In this document: piece after piece, positions 58,485 to 64,000 of the stretch | How the letters are laid out: each line of letters starts with the position of its first letter | Position numbering within the stretch: the stretch's first letter is position 1 | Assembly: GCA_947495295.1 (NCBI GenBank) | Contig: CANLYJ010000001.1 | Location: 1,364,001 to 1,428,000 of the forward strand | Length of the DNA: 64,000 nucleotides | DNA from: an uncultured Paracoccaceae bacterium | Lineage (GTDB): Bacteria > Pseudomonadota > Alphaproteobacteria > Rhodobacterales > Rhodobacteraceae | Direction of reading: 5' to 3' | Notes under the pieces: generated by a model | What the model was told of the DNA's origin: nothing | The model's database searches: none | Seen by the model: only the letters and a program-made list of their open reading frames with translations | Translations under genes and position numbers: made by a program

Positions 58485-58927
58485 TTGTCTTCTCCCAGAT
58501 GGGTGATCAGCGCATCCATCGCCAGCGGATAACCCTGTGCGCCAAATCCACAAATCTGACCAACGACAACAGCCGCAATGTGCGAGTGATGCCGGAACTC
58601 TTCGCGCGCATGGATGTTTGACAGGTGCAACTCGATCACTGGCAGCATGGTCGCGGAAATCGCGTCCCGGATCGCCACTGATGTATGCGTATAGGCCCCG
58701 GCGTTCAAAACGACCCCATCATGCGTGCCCTTGGCATCATGAAGCGCATCGACCAATGCGCCTTCATGGTTGGACTGCATAAAGGACATGGAAACCCCCA
58801 GCGCATCAGCCTTGCGCATGCAGATGGCTTCAATGTCGCTGAGCGTGGTGGTGCCGTAAACCTCTGGCTGGCGCGTGCCCAGCAGGTTGAGGTTCGGACC
58901 GTTCAGGATAAGGATAGATTGGCTCAT
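58481..58927 (-). CDS. aroQ: Type II 3-dehydroquinate dehydratase
   Basis: 148-residue AroQ, third step of the shikimate pathway. Motifs: ILNGPNLNLLGTRQPEVYG with the catalytic Tyr (PEVYG), MQSNHEGALVDALHDA, GVVLNAGAYTHTSVAIRDA, and IELHLSNIHAREEFRHHS with the catalytic His. GAGGATGACC precedes the ATG at 58927; an ATG at 58933 overlaps that ribosome site and is less likely. Coupled to luxR instead of the accBC genes found next to it in many bacteria. Confidence 0.96.
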   Translation of the reverse strand: MSQSILILNGPNLNLLGTRQPEVYGTTTLSDIEAICMRKADALGVSMSFMQSNHEGALVDALHDAKGTHDGVVLNAGAYTHTSVAIRDAISATMLPVIELHLSNIHAREEFRHHSHIAAVVVGQICGFGAQGYPLAMDALITHLGEDK

Positions 58928-59095
58928 GGTCATCCTCTAACACTTTTGATTACTTGATCAAAAGAGGAATCATTGGTGAACCCGGGGCAGGGGCCCCGTT
59001 CGGCATGGCGGCTGGCAGATGCGCAGAAAACAAATTGTTGGTTTTGGCGTGGTGCTGTAACGACAAATATACGCAAAGTAACAAGGAAACCTGAG

Positions 59096-60262
59096 ATGAA
59101 GATTGCGGTAGCGGGCCTGGGCTATGTCGGGCTGTCCAATGCGGTTCTGTTGGCCCAGCATAACACAGTTGTTGCCGTTGATATTGATCAGGGTCGGGTC
59201 GACGACGTCAATAACCGCCGCCCGACAATTGAAGACGACATGATGCGGTCTTTCATGGCGGAACAGACACTTGACCTGAGCGCGACAACAGAGCCGGGTG
59301 CCGCATATGATGGCGCTGATTTCGTTATCGTGGCGACACCCACGAATTACGACCCCAGAACGAACCTTTTTGATACAAGCAGCGTTCGGTCTGTTATTGC
59401 CGATGTGCGCCAGATCGCGCCCAATGCAACGATCGTGATTAAATCAACGATTCCAGTTGGTTTCACGGCAGAGCTACGTCAAGAACTCAATTATGACGGT
59501 ATCATCTTTTCGCCCGAATTTCTACGCGAGGGCAGAGCGTTGGAGGACAACCTTCATCCATCCCGGATCGTCGTCGGTGCGCATACCGATGCCGCACGGG
59601 CCTTTGCCCAATTGCTCGTCGATGGTGCGATTGACAAGGACATGCCTGTCCTGTTCTCAAAATCGACCGAGGCAGAAGCGATCAAGCTGTTTTCAAACAC
59701 TTTTTTGGCAATGCGCGTCGCCTATTTCAACGAGCTTGATAGCTATGCAATGGCCCATCGACTTGACGCGCGCGAGGTGATCGAAGGTGTTTGCCTCGAC
59801 CCACGTATCGGCAGCCACTACAACAATCCATCCTTCGGCTATGGCGGATATTGTCTACCCAAGGATACCAAACAGCTGTTATCGAATTACGAACAGGTTC
59901 CGCAAAACCTGATCGCCGCCATCGTGCAATCCAACAGCACGCGCAAAGACTTCATCGCCGAACAGATCATCGCGAAAAACCCAAAGGTTGTCGGTATTTA
60001 CCGGCTGGTCATGAAAGCCGGGTCCGATAACTACCGGGACAGTTCCATCCAAGGCATCATGAAGCGGATCAAAGCCAAGGGCATCACATGCATCGTCTAT
60101 GAGCCGGTTTTGGATCAGGATGATTTCTTTCACAGCCACGTTGAGACAGACCTCAATACGTTCAAAGCCGCTGCCGACCTGATCCTGGCAAATCGTATAA
60201 CCGATGAAATTCAAGACGTTGTGGACAAGACCTACACAAGGGATCTGTTTGAGGTTAATTGA
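59096..60262 (+). CDS. ugd: UDP-glucose 6-dehydrogenase
   Basis: 388-residue enzyme oxidising UDP-glucose to UDP-glucuronate for surface polysaccharide. The NAD site is [52 protein letters not shown], and the catalytic Cys253 in [14 protein letters not shown] follow. The short single-domain length suits the Gram-negative Ugd type. AAGGAAACCTGAG precedes the ATG at 59096; the frame extends to 58973 without conservation. It is isolated from other polysaccharide genes and followed by an IS remnant. Confidence 0.95.
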   Translation: MKIAVAGLGYVGLSNAVLLAQHNTVVAVDIDQGRVDDVNNRRPTIEDDMMRSFMAEQTLDLSATTEPGAAYDGADFVIVATPTNYDPRTNLFDTSSVRSVIADVRQIAPNATIVIKSTIPVGFTAELRQELNYDGIIFSPEFLREGRALEDNLHPSRIVVGAHTDAARAFAQLLVDGAIDKDMPVLFSKSTEAEAIKLFSNTFLAMRVAYFNELDSYAMAHRLDAREVIEGVCLDPRIGSHYNNPSFGYGGYCLPKDTKQLLSNYEQVPQNLIAAIVQSNSTRKDFIAEQIIAKNPKVVGIYRLVMKAGSDNYRDSSIQGIMKRIKAKGITCIVYEPVLDQDDFFHSHVETDLNTFKAAADLILANRITDEIQDVVDKTYTRDLFEVN

Positions 60263-60379
60263 AACGTTGTTGAGAATATAACATAATACTGATTATGCGA
60301 ATTATGGATGTATAGCGGTGGATTCACAAACGAAGTGCAAATTCTGTAACAAAACAAAGAGTTGCATGGAGTATGAAGA

Positions 60380-60490
60380 ATGGGAAGACACTACTGCCAC
60401 CTGAAGCTTGATGAACGCCGTAAGCTTGCAAAGTGGCTTGAAGCCAAACTGACAATCGACTTCGACATTTACGACAGTTCTGACGAATAG
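60380..60490 (+). pseudogene. N-terminal remnant of an IS30-type transposase
   Basis: A 36-codon frame whose first 24 residues (MGRHYCHLKLDERRKLAKW...) resemble the start of IS30-family transposases (MGRxYxxLsLdERrkIarw pattern). After residue 25 the similarity stops and a stop codon follows. The helix-turn-helix remainder and DDE domain are missing. Together with the inverted repeat just after it, this looks like a decayed insertion sequence in the 405-base gap 60263-60667; the rest of that gap shows nothing recognisable. Confidence 0.5.
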
Positions 60491-60494
60491 TCCC

Positions 60495-60547
60495 GCAAGG
60501 CTTTTCAGCCCTACGATGTTTGAGGTCTCCGGGCTGCTAAGCCTTGC
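60495..60547. repeat. Imperfect 17-base inverted repeat after the IS30 remnant
   Basis: Left arm GCAAGGCTTTTCAGCCC (60495-60511) and right arm GGGCTGCTAAGCCTTGC (60531-60547) pair at 15 of 17 positions around a 19-base loop. It may be a piece of a mobile element or a transcription stop; no T-run follows. Confidence 0.6.
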
Positions 60548-60667
60548 TACTGTCGCGCCTCGTGCTGATACTTCTGCTTTGCAGATCGGGTGACATTTCT
60601 ACTTGGTTGCAACATCAGCTGTAAGGAGATGTCGGAGTTCGTAGATGATGGCATTGCACGGCCACTC

Positions 60668-61180
60668 TTAGCCTGTGATACCCTCAATCTGCGGAAGCGG
60701 ATCTGGTGACGTTACATTCTCAGGTCGCCGCTTTTCATAGAAAGCATTTCCCCCAGCTGTCAGGACATAGTGGATGTTGTTGAAATTGGCATCATACCAC
60801 GCGGCATGAAAAAATCTTGCGTCCCCGATGTTCGGATGCAACTCGCCAGACAGTACGGCCCGCGCTGATGCCTTGGCTAGTGCTTGCCCCTGCCCGTCGA
60901 AGGATCTGCGCATCACACCCGGTGCAAACTGGTTCTTCTGACTGACGACAGCGCATACTGAGTTCGGGAAATCATCAGACTGCACACGGTTCATGACAAC
61001 GCTTCCCACCGCGATCATCCCATCCCGGCTGGAGCGATTGGATTCAAAATACATGGCCCGCGCCATGCAATTGATATCAGATGCAGATGCGAGCGCCCCA
61101 CCCGATTGTGATTGGCGCGTGCAAGCAGTCAGACAACAAGCCGTCGCCAAAACCAATATCAACAACTTTTTGGACACCAT
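60668..61180 (-). CDS. SleB-type cell wall hydrolase, lipoprotein
   Basis: 170 residues. The start KKLLILVLATACCLTAC gives a lipobox with Cys20. The mature part is a hydrolase_2 (SleB/CwlJ) domain: ARAMYFESNRSSRDGMIAVGSVVMNRV with the catalytic Glu of YFES, then NSVCAVVSQKNQFAPGV. The family cuts peptidoglycan as a lytic transglycosylase; in non-sporing alphaproteobacteria it acts in wall turnover. The ATG at 61180 starts the signal; a frame start at 61225 is rejected. The 279-base gap upstream holds no gene I recognise. Confidence 0.87.
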   Translation of the reverse strand: MVSKKLLILVLATACCLTACTRQSQSGGALASASDINCMARAMYFESNRSSRDGMIAVGSVVMNRVQSDDFPNSVCAVVSQKNQFAPGVMRRSFDGQGQALAKASARAVLSGELHPNIGDARFFHAAWYDANFNNIHYVLTAGGNAFYEKRRPENVTSPDPLPQIEGITG

Positions 61181-61459
61181 ATCTTTCAACCAGTGTAATT
61201 TGCCAGATGCGCGAATGTCGCGCACATAGCAGATCTCGCGGGGCTACAATACGTCAAACTCGCAGGACGGTTCCGCGTAATCGGAAACGGCCCAGGCTGG
61301 ATTTTGCGCAGTCGTTGGGGATGCTGCATTTCGACATCCGCCGCAAGCTATCAGGGATTCCACGCGCCACTTCAAAGGCGCCGGTTAGTCTGCCCACCGT
61401 TCCGATGCTGCCGCGTGTTGGTGTTGCTCATGTTCCTTCACCACCAAGACACGGTGTGA

Positions 61460-62296
61460 TCACTGATCTTCGATTTCGAGTTGCCAGTTTGTGCGCGCGC
61501 CTGTGGGAGGTGGTGGGAAAGGTGCTGCTTGCCGGATCACCTGTTGTGCGAAGCGGTCCACCTGCCTGTTGCCAGAACTGCGCAAGATGCTGACATTTGT
61601 CAGCCTGCCATTCCCGCCGATGGTAAAGGCCACGACCGCAACGCCGCGTTCGGGCGTCCGCCGTCGCCGCACGTTTGAGATCTGCCGCAGCACAACACCG
61701 GCGTAGTTTGCAGCGGCCGCATTGTTTTGCGCAGCGGATGGCTGTGTTGTGGCGTTTGATCCGGATTGTCGTGCGGCGGTTTGTTTATTCGCATTGCTGC
61801 TTGCGCCTGCCACCGCGTCCTGGCTTGCATTGCCGCGCCGCTGTAGTGGCCGGGCGATGGGCCGCAATGATCTGCTCGGTGCCGCCTCTGTCAGGGCTTG
61901 CAGCCGCTGGGTGGCGTTTACGGGTGCAATTGCTGTGGCCTGGCGGCTTGGCGGCGCTGCGGTAACGGGTGGTTGTGGCGCGATAGCCTCTGCCGTTGGT
62001 GATATTGTGGACGTCGGTGTTGGGATCACGGCGGTGACCCCCGCAATTTCTGCCCGAACAACCATGCTGGCGGCGGTTTCTGGTTTTGCTGTCGGGGTCA
62101 GCGACGCAGTTTCGACGGGTAGCATGACCCCCGCCGTCAGGTCGGCAAATGCCGCGCCCATCTTGGCCGCGGCCGGCGTGCCCGAAGCGGCGATTTGGGG
62201 GCTGTCATTCTTGGCAAACCCTGTGAAACCGACCAGATGCACCCCCAAGGCTGCAATCAGGCATCCCCCCATCAACGGGTGTGACCGCGTAATCAT
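61460..62296 (-). CDS. tonB: TonB-family energy transducer
   Basis: 278 residues: one N-terminal membrane span (about 8-28), a long Ala/Pro/Thr-rich periplasmic spacer (about 30-190) and a C-terminal TonB domain (YAGVVLRQISNVRRRRTPERGVAVVAFTIGGNGRLTNVSILRSSGNRQVDRFAQQVIRQAAPFPPPP). It passes proton-motive energy from ExbB-ExbD to outer-membrane receptors. It is the last gene of the exbB-exbD-exbD-tonB operon and overlaps the preceding exbD by ATGA. Confidence 0.92.
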   Translation of the reverse strand: MITRSHPLMGGCLIAALGVHLVGFTGFAKNDSPQIAASGTPAAAKMGAAFADLTAGVMLPVETASLTPTAKPETAASMVVRAEIAGVTAVIPTPTSTISPTAEAIAPQPPVTAAPPSRQATAIAPVNATQRLQALTEAAPSRSLRPIARPLQRRGNASQDAVAGASSNANKQTAARQSGSNATTQPSAAQNNAAAANYAGVVLRQISNVRRRRTPERGVAVVAFTIGGNGRLTNVSILRSSGNRQVDRFAQQVIRQAAPFPPPPTGARTNWQLEIEDQ

Positions 62297-62670
62297 GGCA
62301 ACGTCGTCTCGGTCGCGATCAGGATCGTTTCGGCCCCTGCTGCGCGCAGATCCGCCCCGATCTGCAGCAGTGTTTTGGCGGGCAAGGCCCGGTCGGGGAT
62401 CAGGTGTATGGGACCGTCAGGTTGCGCCGCCAAAAAGGCACCGACCGCCGCCACCCCTGCCCCGTTTGCCTGCATCCGCCCATCCGCATGGATGATCAGC
62501 CCGTCGGGCGGTGCAGCAGTATCCAGATCACGGGTCGAGACCAGTTGCAGGTCACCATCAAGAGGTTGCGTCAGGGTGCCTGCGATCAGGAAAAAGATTA
62601 GCATCAGGAAAACAACGTTGATCAGCGCGATTGTCGGTTCCGGTTTCGATTTCTGGCGTCGTGGTTTCAT
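62293..62670 (-). CDS. ExbD/TolR-like protein with Asn in place of the membrane Asp
   Basis: 125 residues with one membrane span and a periplasmic domain. The span reads TIALINVVFLMLIFFLIAG: Asn18 stands where ExbD and TolR carry the essential proton-handling Asp (PLIDVVFLLLIFF type). The protein is therefore probably not proton-active alone and may pair with the Asp-bearing paralogue encoded just upstream as a heterodimer. It overlaps both neighbours by ATGA. Confidence 0.88.
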   Translation of the reverse strand: MKPRRQKSKPEPTIALINVVFLMLIFFLIAGTLTQPLDGDLQLVSTRDLDTAAPPDGLIIHADGRMQANGAGVAAVGAFLAAQPDGPIHLIPDRALPAKTLLQIGADLRAAGAETILIATETTLP

Positions 62671-63035
62671 GACGGCACCAGCACGTTCAAGGCGAGGTTT
62701 TCAACGCCGCGCAAAGCTGCCAACACGTCTGTCAGCCGCTGTGCGCTGACATCCGGGCCAAGGGCGATGATTGCCGTGGTCGGGGCTGAAGCGGTCATGG
62801 CAGCGGCCAAATCAGTTAGCTGAACCGCCTCGCCATTGAGCGTCAGGGCATCCACATCCACTTTGACAAAAACCGGTGATGCGTCAGGCGTCACCGCCCC
62901 GGCCGTGCCAATTGGCAGTGGCACCATTGCGTATTTGGAAAAGGTCGAGGATAGCATGAAGAACAGCAGCAACAGGAAGATGACATCAATCAGCGATGTC
63001 ATCGAAAGGCGTCGTTTGCCGTGCCTATGCCGCAT
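62667..63035 (-). CDS. exbD: ExbD biopolymer transport protein
   Basis: 122 residues. The span SMTSLIDVIFLLLLFFMLSS keeps the conserved Asp17 of ExbD. A basic start (MRHRHGKRRL) keeps the N-terminus in the cytoplasm, and the periplasmic domain contains NGEAVQLTDLAAAM and VLAALRGVENLALNV. It overlaps exbB by 11 bases. Confidence 0.92.
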   Translation of the reverse strand: MRHRHGKRRLSMTSLIDVIFLLLLFFMLSSTFSKYAMVPLPIGTAGAVTPDASPVFVKVDVDALTLNGEAVQLTDLAAAMTASAPTTAIIALGPDVSAQRLTDVLAALRGVENLALNVLVPS

Positions 63036-63666
63036 TAGCCGTCACCGGATCACAGGCACCTTTGGGTGATACAATCCTTTGGATCGCCTGACCTGCGAAC
63101 ACCCGTTCCGCATCCATGCGCTGTTCGAACCATGACAGGATCAACGATGTCGGCATGGCTACCGCAAGCCCAACGGCAGTGGTTAGTAGTGCGACCCAGA
63201 TACCGCCTGCCAAGATCGACGGGTCAACCTGATTGCCCGCCTCTTGCAGCGCCTGGAACGCGGAAATCATCCCGAGAACCGTACCAAATAGCCCCAAAAG
63301 CGGGGCGAGTTGCGCGACGTTGTCAAGAAACCGGAACCCGCGTTCCAACTGCATGAACAACCCTTCGGCCTCGGCTTCAAGCCTGTCGGCCAGAATGCCG
63401 GGTTCTTGGCTCTGTGCTGAAAACCCCACATGAACGACCGGCGCGAGGTAGTTCTTGCTGCGCGCCAGCTCTGTCATTGCGAAGTCCCGCTTGTCGCCGT
63501 CCCATAAGGTCAGCGCCCGTTGCAGGACCAGGTGACTGCCCACCCCGGCGGCCCGAAACTGGATGATCTTGTAGAATGTCACGGCGAGGGCCAGCACCGA
63601 AACCGCCAGCAGAATGGCGACCACGGGGCCGCCGGTGTCGATGATGCTTTGCAGCGGTGCGAACAT
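63025..63666 (-). CDS. exbB: ExbB/TolQ-type proton channel protein
   Basis: 213 residues with three spans: about 12-35, 122-145 and 160-185. LAPLLGLFGTVLGMISAFQAL and WVALLTTAVGLAVAMPTSLILSWF are the conserved channel helices with the Thr positions of ExbB. It forms the pentamer around an ExbD dimer. The ATG at 63666 was chosen; the frame runs on to 63753 into the previous gene. The preceding partial gene ends 13 bases upstream. Confidence 0.93.
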   Translation of the reverse strand: MFAPLQSIIDTGGPVVAILLAVSVLALAVTFYKIIQFRAAGVGSHLVLQRALTLWDGDKRDFAMTELARSKNYLAPVVHVGFSAQSQEPGILADRLEAEAEGLFMQLERGFRFLDNVAQLAPLLGLFGTVLGMISAFQALQEAGNQVDPSILAGGIWVALLTTAVGLAVAMPTSLILSWFEQRMDAERVFAGQAIQRIVSPKGACDPVTANAA

Positions 63667-63679
63667 GGTTTTGCTTTCC

Positions 63680-64000
63680 TTATCCCAGCAGTGCAATTGC
63701 GGTGCGACTGCTAAGCGACAGTGTCGCAGCGCAGACATCAGCGCCCAGATCACCAGCCTTGCAGGTGCTTGCCCCGTTGATCAGCAGACGCGACAAATCA
63801 TTGCAGGCCAGCCCCGGCACTTCGAATTGGCGCACGCGGGGGCGACCCGTGGGCAATGTACCAAAATCGAACAAGGTCAGTTGATCGACCTCACCATCAG
63901 CGTTGAACAGAACCGTTTCGTAGACCGCCTGAGAGATGTCGGCGCCATGGGTGTTTTCGATCAGAAACGACAGGCGGCAGGACGTATCGGTTGTTTCAGC
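63680..64000 (-). CDS. 3' part of an unidentified gene upstream of exbB (cut by window end)
   Basis: 106 C-terminal residues in a frame open to the window edge. The visible part has SCRLSFLIENTHGADISQAVYETVLFN, LTLFDFGTLPTGRPRVRQFEVPGLACNDLSRLLING and a C-terminal stretch with two more Cys. Four Cys in all and a lack of hydrophobic spans suggest a periplasmic, disulfide-bonded protein. I recognise it only as a hypothetical protein that goes with this TonB system in related genomes; it is probably the first part of the same operon. Confidence 0.6.
   Translation of the reverse strand, partial: AETTDTSCRLSFLIENTHGADISQAVYETVLFNADGEVDQLTLFDFGTLPTGRPRVRQFEVPGLACNDLSRLLINGASTCKAGDLGADVCAATLSLSSRTAIALLG

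Noticed and set aside
61081..61593. Plus-strand frame of 170 codons between the SleB and TonB genes
   Set aside because: It overlaps both genes antisense, is Arg/Pro/Ser-rich and matches no family I know.

Overview
The window is chromosomal DNA of an alphaproteobacterium, most probably a marine Rhodobacteraceae (Roseobacter group). The main evidence is the sciP-ctrA pair, a Usg-family gene, a GluQ-RS, the arsC-aqpS pair and the general gene content. Coding density is high, operons are short with many ATGA start/stop overlaps, and most genes are GC-rich. No complete mobile element, prophage, rRNA operon or CRISPR array is visible.

Layout. 0-8 kb: an alpha/beta hydrolase, metA (acetyl-type by its Glu111) and a P-loop ATPase; a PaiB-like flavin protein; a YHS-domain protein; an isolated AT-richer gene with a GAF domain and an NDT/TIR-like domain; mnmA; then the cell-cycle pair sciP-ctrA. 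8-17 kb: ligA-recG, a 40-residue membrane peptide behind a LexA-type box, an array of three hairpins, a degenerate IscU-like protein, hisI, gluQ, a methyltransferase and trmFO. 17-26 kb: a beta-barrel protein, gyrA, usg, an arginine-to-proline operon (arginase and ornithine cyclodeaminase) with a divergent Lrp regulator, dsbB-yqaA, a zinc metallopeptidase and tRNA-Leu(CAA). 26-34 kb: a Hint-domain protein behind a consensus CtrA box, a dimethylglycine-dehydrogenase-like flavoprotein coupled to a MocA-like transferase, a SYLF lipoprotein, a PhyH dioxygenase divergent from a LacI regulator, and hemB. 34-50 kb: mfd, an O-antigen ligase-like protein, an MFS exporter, a FrnE-like protein, an acyl-CoA synthetase with a divergent XRE-cupin regulator, arsC-aqpS, an oligopeptide-binding protein, a likely sRNA, bdhA-patatin, a LysE exporter and DUF502. 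50-64 kb: psuK-psuG, DUF4198 divergent from HupE, rpsB-tsf, a ribbon-helix-helix/EF-hand protein, a hairpin cluster, luxR-aroQ, ugd, an IS30 remnant, a SleB hydrolase and a TonB-ExbD-ExbD-ExbB system cut by the window end.

The most unusual signal is a repeat found three times (2949-2986, 14577-14614, 30932-30969). Each has exactly four GTCGG cores at an exact 11-base pitch; two lie between genes and one inside gluQ. I know of no described element with this form, and the pitch fits tandem subsites of an OmpR/PhoB-type regulator. Other leads are the LexA-box/40-residue membrane peptide (a candidate SOS division inhibitor), the three-hairpin array at 13052-13124, the GAF-NDT/TIR-like gene (candidate defence effector), the RHH-membrane-EF-hand fusion with a paired upstream repeat, an ExbD paralogue lacking its membrane Asp, and a LuxR protein lacking the ligand-binding Asp. 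All functions are inferred from sequence patterns and remembered family features; no search was run.
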